A stretch of DNA of 64,000 nt from positions 81,576,501 through 81,640,500 of the forward strand of contig CM044877.1 of assembly GCA_024500155.1 (NCBI GenBank). Reading direction: 5' to 3'. The DNA comes from Chenopodium formosanum. Its lineage: Eukaryota; Streptophyta; Magnoliopsida; Caryophyllales; Amaranthaceae. Positions 46,505 through 58,899 of this stretch are shown here, one piece after another. Made by a program: the position numbers and the translations under genes. The notes beneath the pieces were generated by a model that saw only the letters and a list, made by a program, of their open reading frames with translations, was not told the origin of the DNA and made no database searches. The first letter of the stretch is position 1. Every line of letters begins with the position of its first letter.

Positions 46505-47735
46505 GTTGGTTGTCATACTATTTTGAGATAACATGAATGTGAATATATTTGGATTATTAACCTTAAACTGATAAAATCACTGTGCTAATGTACTTAGTTG
46601 GTTGTCCTAAATATTTAGGGAGTATTAGGCACAAAATAGCATGGAAGTGAAAGATTATGGATTTACCCTAAATTGATTAAATCACTTAAAGTTACATTAC
46701 TTAAAAATTTCTTAATGTTTAAACTCATGCATTGACAAACATAAAAGTCAAACTATTGCAAGTGAAATAGAACATAATTACACATAACATTTGAAAGTAG
46801 ATGAAATGATAAAGAAATTCCCTTACTCAAAAACTATGTAAATGATGGGGCATAAACTTTTTACAAGAATTCTAATGACTCGTATTCTTTAAGAGTTTAA
46901 GGTTAATTTTTTGTACCCAAATACCGAAATCAGAGTAATTATATGGAACTTATGAACCTACAATGGTACAAGCAATAAATAACTAAAAGAAATGGGCCCC
47001 TAAACTAACCATATCATACTATTGTAAAGTGACTATGCAACTTAACAAGTTAGATACCGAGGCTTAATATCAAGTGGTATTAGAGCTTATGGCCCGGCTG
47101 GGGCATTAACATGCAACACAAAAGAACGGTGTGACTTGATGACGTGGGTAAAAGTCTTTGATAGTTTTTACCGGAATAATTAATACGAGTACTTTCTAGA
47201 GGTTGATTTGTTGTACCTAAATACCCAATTATTAGATATGGTTACATAAGCTACAAAGGCTATAAAACTACAATAGTGCAAGTAAACACAATAATAAGAG
47301 TCCCAAATGTGAAAGAAATGGGTCCCTTTCCCTTATAAACAAACAAGGTCTATTGTAATTGTAAGAAAGAGTTGAGCTACCCTCACCTCCATCCATCCAC
47401 CCTTATTAAACCCCATTTTGGCAATTACCAACCTGTCACTCTATCTTCATCACTCATCTTCTTTCTCACTCTCTCTCCTTACTCTTTCTCTTTCTCTTTC
47501 TCTTTCTCTCTCCTCCCAATACAACACAACAGAATCACCCCTCTTCACCTCCAGCTAATACCCAGACCCACCCCTTTCCGTTCTCTCTCTCTCCTCTAAA
47601 TCAAAAATTAATAAAAACAATGGCTTAATCACATTATATATTCCCTTATTTTTCCATCTTTTCTTCCTTTTTTTTTTTTTTCCATTGATAACCCCATTAA
47701 CAAACTTCATCTTCTGAGCTCAATATATTCCATCA
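46505..47735. other. Intergenic region and leader of the armadillo gene
   Basis: AT-rich up to about 47330, then a pyrimidine-rich leader with an iterated TTTCTC tract (47484-47510) and a T run (47670-47681). This fits a plant 5' UTR of a few hundred bases. It contains the small upstream ORF at 47620. Confidence 0.55.
47620..47628 (+). promoter_or_regulatory. Minimal upstream ORF (Met-Ala-stop)
   Basis: ATGGCTTAA in the strong plant context AACAATGGC lies 108 bp upstream of the armadillo gene start codon, within the presumed leader. If the leader is transcribed through it, ribosomes should often initiate here and have to re-initiate at 47736. Confidence 0.45.
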
Positions 47736-50253
47736 ATGGTGTCGGTGGAAGAAACCCACTCTAATTCTACTCGATTACATTCCATGTACGCTAACTTTCA
47801 CTCCCCTTCTTCTCTCTCCTCTGCTTCTTCTACCCAGATATGGCGAGAACGAGGCCGCTCCATGAGAACCGTTCGTTCTACCATCTTCTGCCCTTCTCCT
47901 TCCCCCTCCACCGGCGCCGCCGACCTTCCGCCGCCGCACCCTCCGACGGCCAGCAACTTCGTCTCCGAGAATCTCACTGACTCAGTCATGGACATCCGAC
48001 TCGGTGAACTCGCTTCTCGAACTGCTAAATCGATCAAATCTTCCTTCGCTGATGATGATTTCGGACTTCTCGATGATCTCTCTCGGTCTTTCAGTGACTA
48101 CTCTGTTTGTAGCAGTGATATTTCCGGCGAGCTTCAGAGGTTAGCTGCGACTGCTTCGATCGGGCCGGGTTCGGGTCCTGGATCGGGTGAAATGGATCTA
48201 GAGCCCGAACCATGTGAAGGGTTTCTTCAGAGAGAGAGCTTTTCGACGGAGATTATCGAGAGTATTTCGCCGGAGGATTTACAGCCGACGGTGAAGCTCT
48301 GTGTTGACAGCTTATCCTCGCCGTCGGCGGCGATTAAACGGTCGGCGGCGGCGAAGCTAAGGTTGTTGGCGAAGAATCGGGCCGATAATCGGGTTTTGAT
48401 TGCGGATTCGGGTGCTGTTCCGGGTTTGGTTCCGTTGTTGAAGTCTACTGATCCTTGGACTCAAGAACACGCAGTGACGGCGCTACTGAACTTGTCATTA
48501 CACCCGGATAACAAGCGGCCGATTGCCGAAGCTTCTGGTGCGATAAAATCTTTAATCTATGTGCTGAAGACCGGGACAGAGACGTCCAAGCAGAACGCAG
48601 CGGCGGCGTTGATGAGCTTGGCGATGGTTGAGGAGGAGACGCGCCTTACAATTGGCGCGTCCGGGGCGATACCGCCATTGGTGGCGCTTCTTATAAATGG
48701 GACTTCAAGGGGGAAGAAGGACGCGCTGACGACGTTGTATAAGCTGTGTTCGGCGAAGTTGAACAAGGAGAGAGCGGTGAATGCTGGAGTGGTGAGTCAT
48801 CTTGTGGGGTTGGTGGCTGATCAGGGGAGTGGGATGGCGGAGAAGGCGATGGTGGTGTTGAGTAGTTTGGCGGGGATCGAGGCGGGGAGGACGGCGATAG
48901 CGGAGGAAGGAGGGATAGCGGCGCTGGTGGAGGCGGTGGAGGAGAGCTCGCAGAAAGGGAAGGAATTCGCGGTGGTGACATTGTTGCAGTTGTGTGGGGA
49001 GAGTGTTAGGAATAGAGGGTTGTTGGTTGCTGAAGGGGGTATTCCTCCTCTTGTTGCTTTGTCTCAGATTGGCACGGCCCGTGCTAAGCAGAAGGTCAGT
49101 CTTGAACTAATCTTGATTGATATATTAGGTTTTGTGGTTAATTTGGTTTGTGATTGTATTGGTATGCTTGCATGTTGTTGGTTGATTAAGTTGTGGAATT
49201 GTAAAGTTAGGAATGTATGATTAGCTATAGAATTGTTTGGTTAGAAATGATTAGGTTATGAGATTTCAATGCTGAACTTGAAATGTTGGAGATTGAGATT
49301 GTGGAGAAAATTGTGAAATCATAAGTTGAAGTGATCATTTTTTGCTCAAGGAGTATGGATTTGGGTATAATTGAGTAGAATACATGATGGTGTTTGGTTG
49401 TTTAACTTTAATTGTCAATCTTGCTTGATTAATGTAGAAAAAGGAGTGGTCTTTTGCAATAATTTTGTGAAGTTAGTATGAGATGACTGCATTTAACTCG
49501 AGTTGGGTGATTTGAGTATGGATTGAATAAGTTATACTTGGTTGGCCAAAATTGATCATCAGTCCTAAAACACTATCAGAGAAGTGCATTGATAAGTGCT
49601 TTCTTTTATACTCCGTTCTTGATTGCTAATTCTTTTGATCTATGAAGGATTGTGATCGAAAAGTGAGGGATTTGGTAATTATGTCATGCAATTTCCTTTT
49701 AGGATATAGAGTTTTGGGTACTTAGGTCACACAATTTCCTTCCAACTACTGACTAGTTCATATGCACTCTTTTAAAAGGAAGAAGGTTTGTTTCTAAACT
49801 AAGCTAAGCTATTGGGGTTGATTAGCCATTAATTAGGACATTAGGTTGCTGGTTGTTTAGAGACCTTGACGTGTTCCTTTCTAATGGATATCATCTCGGG
49901 TAGTTTGGGAGCAGGGCAGAAGAGATCATCTGTTTAATCCAGACTCATAATCAACCTAACTAACTACGACTCATGATGCTTCAATTACGTTTTGACCAAG
50001 AGTAGTTAAAGTGTCTGAGACATGAGACTCCGTCAAGATTTAGATTGCCATTACGAGTTTACTTTATAGTTTGTCAAAATAATTCCACTATAGTGTTGAT
50101 TCTATTTGTTTTGGTGAGGTGACTTTTTTTTGGTGCGAGCAGTTGATTTACTATATTCTTATCATCTTTTGTTAATTATGACAGGCTGAAACCCTTCTTA
50201 AAATATTGAGGGAGCCAAGGAAACAAGAGGCAGCTTCGTCGTCAAGTCCTTAA
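47736..50253 (+). CDS. Armadillo-repeat protein (PUB-like, no U-box)
   Basis: Two exons, 47736-49094 and 50185-50253 (GT-AG, phase 0), giving 475 aa. Residues 1-150 are low-complexity, Ser/Pro-rich, and presumably disordered. From about residue 180 to the end there is a run of armadillo repeats (IADSGAVPGLVPLLKS, DPWTQEHAVTALLNLSLH, SGAIKSLIYVLKTG, GAIPPLVALLINGTSRGKKD, GGIPPLVALSQIG). This arrangement resembles the ARM domains of plant U-box E3 ligases, but no U-box is present, as in the Arabidopsis At4g16490-like group. ARM repeats bind protein partners; the specific role is unknown. Exon 1 is GC-rich (many GCG/GGCG codons) compared with the other genes here. Translation past the exon 1 donor ends at 49220 and is intron sequence. 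Confidence 0.9.
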
Positions 50254-52340
50254 CAACCAACCGAAGTGGTATATTTTGCAATTAACTTTGGGGTTTTGCT
50301 TCCGTAGTACTGTATATATCGAGGAGGAAGAGTGGTTTTGCCTTTGGTGGTGTCTAGTATGTACAGTTGTGGTTTTTGGGAAAGTACTGGAGAAACTTAT
50401 TATTAGGAACTGTATTGAGATCTTCCTCAAGCTGACTTAGATATTCATTAGTAGTTTGCAAATAGGTTCTCTGTTTATCTTCTCCAACCTTCCTCTCTTG
50501 TAGTCGTCTTTTTTCCTCTTTACGTAGCCGCCACATATTTGGAGATGGCCGAAGTTCTTTGTGAATCAGTTTCGCTTCTCAGAAGTTCGGGCTTGACGGG
50601 GTTCTAGTCCTTCCAATTTTTTGTTCCAGTGGTGCAAAAATTTGTATGAAGCTTATTAGTAACATTTTCGTAGTATTATTTATCGGATGTACTATCTGTA
50701 TGAAGTTATTAGTGTAGATATGCTCAGAGCCTCAGAATATGAATTGATGGAAACAAGAGGGTACTTGCAATCCATCTTTAGCTTTGGGTTACATTAGAGG
50801 AATTGTCGAAGTTGTACATGTGTAATGTTTGGGTGTAAAACTATTATCCAAATGATATTGTTAGGTTGTTGGGTGTTGTGAAATTGTGACAGATTTTTTT
50901 TTGTCATCTCATCTTCAGGCAAGATTATTGATAATTGATTGTATGTCCTGAAAAATTTCACTACTCCCTTCACCCATACTTGTATGTTTTGCACGTTGAG
51001 ATTTGGTGTGACTAAGTAAATGATTGAGCTCAAATATTTGTTCAATCCAAATCTAGTAAAGATCTAGTTATGACCATGATCCTTAGCATTGAGTCGATTT
51101 AAAATGTGTCAAAACTTTAAATTTACTACCTATGGTATTTCCATACTAACATGAGGAAAAGGCTATGGGAGTTGGAGGATGTGAGGTTATAAAATTACAC
51201 ACGAATGTAAAATGGACACCCTAATGTCCTAAATTGCCTGTATTAGGTGTGTGCTCGCAGTGTTGCGAAAAGCATTACTCCGTCAATTTGAGTTTGGGTG
51301 TTGCTAATTGTAAACCAATCGTTGGTACGGTTTGATTCCTTACATCAATATTTTTCTTCTCCTTGTACTAGTAGTGTAGTTAATCATATAAAGAAATTCG
51401 AAGAAGTAAATTCTCACAAATTTGCTACTTGGTATATTTTACCCAAGATAGTAAAAATCTTGATTGCCGACATGAAGCTCCTGATCCATAAAAAATTGCC
51501 ATAATTGGGAGCAAAACTTAGGTGCTAAAGCTTGATGCATAAATTGATGATGATATAACAAGGACAATTTAAGAGATGAGACCCATTTGCAATTAATTGG
51601 CTTTGTATTTTTGTACTAGGACTCCTTTGACAAGGAGGATCTCTTTGTCACCCTAAAGACAATGACAACACAATATTTCTCAAAACTTCTTTCGTCTTCA
51701 CCCTTCTCACTGTTACTTCAATTCTTTTGCAAATTCCAATCACATAAAGTTTTTGTGATTGTGGCTTTACAAGGTGACGTTAGAAGAATAGAAGCCCCCC
51801 TTCAAACTTACGGTATTTGTCATGTCATATGGGCTACATTTTTTGTTTTGGAATTTACGGTATTTGTTTTTGGTGTTTATTTTCTACCTATCTCGTACAA
51901 TAAATTCGATTCCATAGAGTTTGGTCAATTCATTATTTTGTAAATTATATTTTCCTCGAGATCAATAAAACTATCCTCACGCTAGTTCATAGACTTAAAC
52001 TCTCCTCTCCTCTGCTCTCCTTGTTCATATTCTTGATTATTGATTTTTTAAATCTTTCTTGCATATGTAATAACACATGGCTATTTTGATACAATAATCA
52101 ACTCGAAATGTGATATAATGATTGATCATTCTGAAATTTTTAATAATAATAACCATTCATGATGTATATCACATAAGCTAGGCTTGAATACCTTGATTCC
52201 CTTCTCAAACCTCTTTTTGAAATCCTTGATACGCAGTACCTTTGAATCTGACACTAGGTAGTACGCGAATATGAGGCAAAATGGTCAAAGGAGAGCCCAT
52301 ATAGAAGAAGGAAAGTCTTTGAGGAGCCAAGTGATGGTAG
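50254..52340. other. Intergenic region
   Basis: Begins with the armadillo gene 3' UTR. The rest is AT-rich with no supported gene. The 93-codon frame at 51662-51943 is hydrophobic, lacks homology I can recognise and has no exon context. Confidence 0.55.
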
Positions 52341-52893
52341 TATTATAAAAACAATTTTTTAGTGCAGCAGGCCACATCATGTGGCAGGAGTTACCGAGTT
52401 TTTTTTTACTAGGGTTATCTAAGTTTTTTCAGTCAGGGGCTGCTTGAGTTTCTTGAGTTTTTCGGTCAGGGTTACTTGAGTTACTTGGCCAGGGGTTACT
52501 TGAGGGGTTCGGGTAGGAGTTACTCAAGGGGTTCACTCGATTAAGGGTTACTTAGTCAGGGGTTACTCGAGTTTCTCATTGAGGGGTTATTCGAGTTTCT
52601 CGGTCAGGCCGCATACAAAAAATTGTGACTCGAGTAATCAAGAAACTCGAGTAACCTAGCAACTCGAGTAACCCCTGACTGAAAAAACTAGATTACCCTT
52701 GACCGAGAAATACAAGTAACCCTGGAAACTCGAGTAACCCATGACCGAGAAATTCAAGTAACCTCAGAAACTCGAGTAACCCCTGATTGAGAAACTCAAG
52801 TAACGTCGAAAACTCTAGTAACTCCTGACTGAGAAACTCAAATAACCCCTGCCGCACAGTACAACATGCCGCATATAAAAATTTGTGTTATAA
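52341..52893. repeat. Foldback repeat of TTACTCGAG units
   Basis: The left half (about 52380-52608) iterates GGGGTTACTCGAGTTTCTCGGTCA; the right half (about 52628-52850) iterates its reverse complement. The outer ends are imperfect inverted copies: ACAATTTTTTAGTGC at 52351 against CCGCATATAAAAATTTGTG at 52869-52887. A third copy of that end, CCGCATACAAAAAATTGTG, sits in the middle at 52609-52627. TTATAA flanks are seen on both sides. The transcript of either strand would fold into a long, imperfect hairpin. Confidence 0.75.
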
Positions 52894-53280
52894 AAAGGGT
52901 TGCGCTCATTAGAAGCTTTGTTTTATAATAGAAGTGTTTGGTTGAGAGAGGATCAATAGAGAGGTTCAATTCGAATGAAATGAATCCAACAATTTAGTCG
53001 TAGGAGGTTTTTGAAAGAGATTTTATTTATTTATTTATTTATTTTGAAACAAGGTTTATAAAAGAGATTAGAGATGTTGGTATCTGTGGTTGTGAAATAA
53101 TTATTATATGAAAATATTTTTCAAATTTACTACCTTTACCTATAATTTCTTAAAATTCACCAATTTACAATTTAATCCAATTAACTAAAAAACTAAGGAG
53201 TAATAAAAAATTACTAATATTTTTTAATTAAACAACCAATATAATCAAACAAATGAAAGTTAAATATGTTAAGACTGAAA

Positions 53281-55430
53281 CCTCCAAAATATCTCAAAAA
53301 GCGTGGATATATTAACCTTCAATTTTGAAATTTTTTTACTTTTTTTTACCCATAAATAAAAATTGCCGAAATGTTTACCATGGTCCCTGATACCCTACGG
53401 GAGTCCAATTGGCTGGGTAGAACCATCCAATTTGCCTTTAAACGACCAATTTACCGGTTCACAACTTGCCCCGATTTCATTAACTCAAGCCTACCACGAA
53501 CATTTATGACAACATATAATGATCATATATGGTTCCAAACGACATTATATGACCCCGAGATGTATCTCCTAGAATTTCAATACTTTTCGACATCGGACCC
53601 CGAAACCTTCAAAATTTCTCAAAAAGTGTGGATATTAGCCTTCAATTTTGAATTTTTTTTACTTTTTTTTGCCCAGAAATAAAAATTGCCGAAATGTTTA
53701 CCATGATCCCTTATACCGTCTGGGAGTCCCATTGGATGGGTAGAACCATCCAATTTGCCTTTAAACGACCAATTTACCGGTTTACAACTTTCACCGATTC
53801 CATTAACTAAAGCCTACCACGAACATGTATGACAACATATAATGATGATATATGGTTCCAAACGACAGTATATGACCTCGAGATGTATCCCCTAAAATCT
53901 CAATGTTTTTCGACATCGGGCTCGAAACATTCGAAATTTCTCAAAAAGCGTGGATATATTAGCCTTCAATTTTGGAATTTTTGACTTATTTTCGCCTAGA
54001 AATGAAAATTTCCGAAATGTTTACCATGGTCCCTAATACCCTCCGGGTGTCCAATTGGGTGGGTGGAACTATCCAATTTGCCTTTAAACGACCAATTTAT
54101 CGGTTTACAACTTGTTAGATTTCATTAACTCAAGCCTATCACGAACATTTGTGACAACAAATAATGATCATATATTGTTCGAAAGGACATTATATGACCC
54201 CAAGATTTATCCCCTAGAATTTCAAAACTTTTCGACATCGGACCCCGAAACCTTCAAAATTTCTCAAAAAGTGTGTATATTAAGCCTTCAATTTTGAAAT
54301 TTTTTTACTTTTTTTTTGCCCAGAAATAAAAATTGCCGAAATGTTTACCATGATCCCTAGTACTGTTCGGGAGTCCTATTGGATGGGTGGAACCATCCAA
54401 TTTGCCTTTAAACGACCAATTTACCGGTTTATAATTTGCACCGATTTCTTTAACTCAAGCCTACCACGAACATTTATGACAACAAATAATGATCATATAT
54501 GGTTCCAAACGGCATTATATGACCCTGAGATGTATCCTCTTGAATTTCAAGATTTTCAACACCGGGCCCCGAAACCTCCAAAATTTCTCAAAAAACGTGG
54601 ATATTAGTCTTCAATTTTGGATTTTTTTGACTTTTTTTTGCTCGAAAATTAAAATTGTCGAAAAGTTTACCATGGTCCCTAATACCCTCTTGGAGTCCAA
54701 TTGTGTTGGTGGAACCAATCAATTTAACTTTAAACGACCAATTTACCGGTTTACAACTTGCACGGATTTAATTAACTCAAACATACTACGAACATTTATG
54801 ATAACATATAATGATCATATATGGTTCCAAACGGTATTATATGATCCCGAGATGTTTCTCCTAAAATATCAAGACTTTTCTACGCTGGACCCCGAAACCT
54901 CCATAATTGTTTAAAAAACGTGGATATTAGCCTTTAATTTTGGAATTTTTTGACTTTTTTTCGCCCGAAAATAAAAATTGCCGAAATGTTAACCATGGTC
55001 CCTAATACCCTCCAGGCGTTCGATTGGGTGGGTGGAACCATCCAATTTGCCTTTAAACGACCAATTTACCGGTTTACAACTTGCAGTGATTTCATTTATT
55101 CAAGCCTACCACGAACATTTATGACAACAAATAATGATCATATATGGTTCTAAACGGCATTATATGACCCTGAGACGTATCACATAGAATTTCAAGACTT
55201 TTCGACTTTGGGCCCCGAAACCTCCAAAATTTCTCAAAAAACGTGGATATTAGCCTTAAATTTTGGAAATTTTTGACTTTTTTTTCGCCCGAAAATAAAA
55301 ATTGCTGAAATGGTTACCATGGTCCCTAATACACTCAAAATTAAAGGCTAATATCCAATTTGCTTTTAAACGGACAATTTAATGATATACAACTTGCACC
55401 GATTTACCGGTTTACAACGGCCAATTTAAT
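53281..55430. repeat. Tandem satellite, about 323-bp monomer, six-plus copies
   Basis: Successive copies of a unit containing GAAATGTTTACCATGGTCCC and GACCAATTTACCGGTTTACA recur with the anchor at 53371, 53694, 54017, 54341, about 54663, 54986 and 55310, i.e. 322-324 bp apart. There are six full monomers plus partial flanking ones; from about 55350 the unit is scrambled. Copies differ by scattered substitutions. Frames of 61-141 codons inside are by-products: the period is not a multiple of 3 and no protein is conserved across copies. Confidence 0.9.
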
Positions 55431-55434
55431 TAAC

Positions 55435-56575
55435 TTGCACCGAACCCGGCTTGAACCGAAATTGACCCAATCCCGTTTTAACCCGTCAAAATATGAATTT
55501 AACCTGACCTGACTTCAACCCGACCTGTTCCTAACCCAACCCGAACCCAACCTATTACAAACCTGACCCGAAATTAACCCGACTTGTTATTAACCTAAAC
55601 TAAATTCAACCCGACTTGTTATTGACCCGACCCAAATTTTATCAGACCTATTACTTACCCGACCCAAAAATTCAACTTGATCTTTTACTAACCCAATTCG
55701 AAATTAACACGATTTGTTATTGACCCGACCTAAATTCAACCCAAATTGTTCCTGACCCGATTTCAAATCACCTTAAATGCAATTTAGACCACCTTATTAA
55801 TGTTGATCAAAGCATTTTGTCTAGGGAGACCAAGTCGGTCCACGCCAACAAAAGAAAGGAGCATCATCCTCAAATTTAAGAGTTAAATATAATATATATT
55901 TGTTGTATGGTCAAAGGAGTTAGTTATCAATCTTCCTAAATTATAGATTATAGTTCCCTCCTATATTGTCTTATATATTATAGTCAAAGGAAATAATTAG
56001 CTTGATAAAAATGATAATTATCTATTTATAATTAATTGAACCCGAATATGACCTGATTTGGAAATGACCCGACCTGATTATAACCTGCAAATTATTGACT
56101 TGAACATAACCCGACTTGAATCCGAGAATGACCCGACTTGAAAATAACTCAACCTGATTATTTACCGCAAATTATTGACTTGAACCGAACTTGACTTGAA
56201 CCCGAGAATGACTCGACCTGATTATAATCCGCAAATTATTGCCTTGAATCGAACTCGACTCAAACCCGAGAATGACCCGACCTGATTCTAACCCGCAAAT
56301 TATTGACTTGAACCGAACCCGACTCGAACCTAAGAATTACCCTAACCCGTTTTAACCCGTGAAAACCTGAATTAAACCCGACCTATTGTTCACCCGACCC
56401 GAATGTAACCCGACCTGTTATTAACCCGAACTAAACCCGACCCAAAACCGATAAGAAGTATGACCCGACTCAAGTATGACCCAAACCTGACCTGCATAGG
56501 TTATGGAATTAATCCGAATTGACTTGACCCGATCCATTCTTTACCCGACCCAAACCTGACCCGTTTATCCGAATT
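55435..56575. repeat. CCCGAC-type degenerate repeat with 64-80 bp units
   Basis: Irregular iterations of ACCCGACC and GACCCGAA. Within 56080-56310, larger units marked by GCAAATTATTG recur near 56087, 56167, 56231 and 56295. About 200 bp of ordinary sequence separates it from the PPR start codon. A stretch near 55790-56040 is unrelated AT-rich sequence. Confidence 0.75.
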
Positions 56576-56787
56576 AACAGATGTAGTTAAGAACCTCTTG
56601 AAGCTGAAGTCGTAAAAAGTATTTAGCTAAAATAATTTTTAATTGTTTGGGCCGCAACTTGGGTTTTATAAGTATAATTATATGTCGGGCCTTGATTCCT
56701 TCCATTTATAACTAACTTTAGGTTTTATATCATGTAATTCTCTCTAATTTATTTCCCTCCAAAAAAAACGGTAATTTAAATAGATGA

Positions 56788-58899
56788 ATGAGGACTTTAA
56801 GATCAGTTGTAAAAAGCTGTTTCTACGAGGTTCCTTCCCTCCATTGTTACGCATTGAAGCTCGGAACCATAGAAAGCACTTACGATGCAAACGTTATCCT
56901 AAGTGGGTATACGAAACATGGTCATTTGAAGATTGCACACCAACTGTTCGACGAAATGTCTCGCAGAGATACCGTTTCTTGGAACACCATGATTGCTGGC
57001 TATGTAAATTCTGGATCTTTTGGTCTCTCTTGGGATCTTTTGATTGATATGAGACGGCGTGGATTCGCGGCCGATGAGTACACTTTTGGTAGTATTCTTA
57101 AGGGAGTTGCTTCCAATGGGGAGTTTATTTGTGGGGAGCAATTGCATTCTATGGTTCTTAAGGTGGGGTCTCAATCTGATGTTTATACTGCAAGTTCCCT
57201 TTTGGATATGTATGCTAAGTGTGGGAGGATCGAGGATGCGTATTCGGTGTTTAAGATTATGCCTAACCGTAGTTCTGTCTCTTGGAATGCTATGATTGCA
57301 GGATTTGTGGAGCAAGCTGATTTCGAGACTGCATTCGAGCTTTTCGATGGTATGGGAAAAGAGGGGGCAAAGATTCAAGATGGGACAGTTGCTCCAGTAT
57401 TGACATTACTTAATGACCCTGATTATTTTAGGTTAACTATTCAACTGCATTCAAAGATTATCAGGTTTGGGTTGAGTACTAACAATATTGTTTGCAATGC
57501 TCTTCTTACGTCATATTCTGAGTGTGGTTCGTTGGAATATGCAGAGAAGATGTTCTATGGTGCCTTTGATGTTCATGATTTGGTAACTTGGAATTCCATG
57601 CTGGGGGCATACCTTCTACATAACAAGGAAAGCCTTGCATTTAAAGTATTTATTGATATGCAATTGTTTGGTTTCGAACCTGATATATATACGTATACCA
57701 GTGTTGTCAGAGCCTGTTTCAAAGAAGCACATCAGCTGTATGGAAAATGTGTCCATTGCTTGATAATAAAGCGGGGACTAGAGAGTTCCACAGCAATAGC
57801 CAATGCATTAATAGCTATGTATATGAAGTCGACTGAAAAAGCTGTAGCAGATGCACTAAGATTGTTTGAATCAATAGACCCTAAAGATTCCGTGTCTTGG
57901 AATTCTGTTGTAACTGGGTTCTCACAGTTTGGCTTGAATGAAGATGCAATTAAGTTCTTTGGAAAGATGCGGTCACATAATTTTGGGATTGATCACTATT
58001 CTCTTTCTGCGGTCCTGAGATCTTGTGCAGACTTAGCAGCCCTGCAATTGGGCCGGCAAGTTCATGTTTTGACTCTTAAATCTGGATTCGAAACTAATGA
58101 GCATGTAGCTGGCTCCTTAATTTTTATGTACACTAAATGTGGCCTACTTGACGATGCTAGAAAGTCTTTTGAAGAAACCCCAAAAGACAGCCCGATTACT
58201 TGGAACTTTATCATTTTTGGGTATGCTCAGCACGGGCAAGGCAAAATCGCTCTTGAGCTTTTCCATCAGATGACAGAAAGTAAGGTGAAGCTTGATCATG
58301 TAACCTTTGTTGCAGTCCTAACTGCATGTAGCCACATGGGTTGGGTGGAAGAAGGTCGAAATGTTCTTAAAACAATGGAATCAAAGTATGGGATTCCACT
58401 AAGAATGGAGCATTATGCTTGTGCTATTGATATGTTTGGAAGAGCTGGGCTCTTAGGTGAGGTCAAGTCCTTGGTCAAATCAATGCCGTTTGAGCCTGAT
58501 ATAATGGTGTGGAAAACTATATTGGGTGCATGTAGAAGCTGCGGAGATGTCGAATATGCAACTGAGGTAGCAAATCATCTGCTTGAAATCGCTCCTCAAG
58601 AGCACTGTAGTTATGTTATTCTGTCTGAGATGTATGTGCGTCTTAAGAAGTGGGAAGAAAAGGCTAATCTGACACGGTTGATGAGAGAAAGGGGGATAAG
58701 GAAGGTCCCAGGAAGCAGCTGGATAGAGATAAACAATGAAGCCCATGCTTTTAATGCCGAGGATAATTGTCATCCCAATGTCAAAGAAATATATGATACC
58801 TTGGAAGGACTTACAAAGGAAATTAAAATGCTAAAAGACGCCTCTAACTTAGAGATTTCTGTTGAGGAGTGGGCTGTCCTTAATGGATGCTGTGGTTAA
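56788..58899 (+). CDS. Pentatricopeptide repeat protein, PLS class, E subgroup
   Basis: A single-exon 703-residue protein made almost entirely of PLS-type PPR motifs (VSWNTMIAGYVNSG, YTASSLLDMYAKCG, VSWNAMIAGFVEQ, TWNFIIFGYAQHGQGKIALELF), ending in E-type motifs (VWKTILGACRSCGD, SYVILSEMYVRLKKWEE, GSSWIEINNEAHAF). There is no DYW deaminase domain. Such proteins act in mitochondria or chloroplasts and select RNA sites, typically for C-to-U editing with a DYW partner. It most resembles the Arabidopsis At3g25970 type (about 700 aa) by length and layout. No clear targeting peptide can be judged by eye. An out-of-frame ATG lies 4 nt upstream (56784) and opens an 87-codon frame; the 56788 ATG is chosen because its frame is the PPR frame. 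The gene is intronless, as is usual for PPRs. Confidence 0.94.
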   Translation: MRTLRSVVKSCFYEVPSLHCYALKLGTIESTYDANVILSGYTKHGHLKIAHQLFDEMSRRDTVSWNTMIAGYVNSGSFGLSWDLLIDMRRRGFAADEYTFGSILKGVASNGEFICGEQLHSMVLKVGSQSDVYTASSLLDMYAKCGRIEDAYSVFKIMPNRSSVSWNAMIAGFVEQADFETAFELFDGMGKEGAKIQDGTVAPVLTLLNDPDYFRLTIQLHSKIIRFGLSTNNIVCNALLTSYSECGSLEYAEKMFYGAFDVHDLVTWNSMLGAYLLHNKESLAFKVFIDMQLFGFEPDIYTYTSVVRACFKEAHQLYGKCVHCLIIKRGLESSTAIANALIAMYMKSTEKAVADALRLFESIDPKDSVSWNSVVTGFSQFGLNEDAIKFFGKMRSHNFGIDHYSLSAVLRSCADLAALQLGRQVHVLTLKSGFETNEHVAGSLIFMYTKCGLLDDARKSFEETPKDSPITWNFIIFGYAQHGQGKIALELFHQMTESKVKLDHVTFVAVLTACSHMGWVEEGRNVLKTMESKYGIPLRMEHYACAIDMFGRAGLLGEVKSLVKSMPFEPDIMVWKTILGACRSCGDVEYATEVANHLLEIAPQEHCSYVILSEMYVRLKKWEEKANLTRLMRERGIRKVPGSSWIEINNEAHAFNAEDNCHPNVKEIYDTLEGLTKEIKMLKDASNLEISVEEWAVLNGCCG

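Noticed and set aside
48691..48981. Pro/Ser-rich minus-strand frame
   Set aside because: Antisense of the GC-rich armadillo exon; composition follows from the sense codons.
53371..55153. Several frames of 61-141 codons with shared peptides
   Set aside because: They arise from the 323-bp satellite monomers. The period is not a multiple of three and the frame is broken between copies.
56899..57378. 159-codon minus-strand frame
   Set aside because: Antisense of the PPR gene; no domain.
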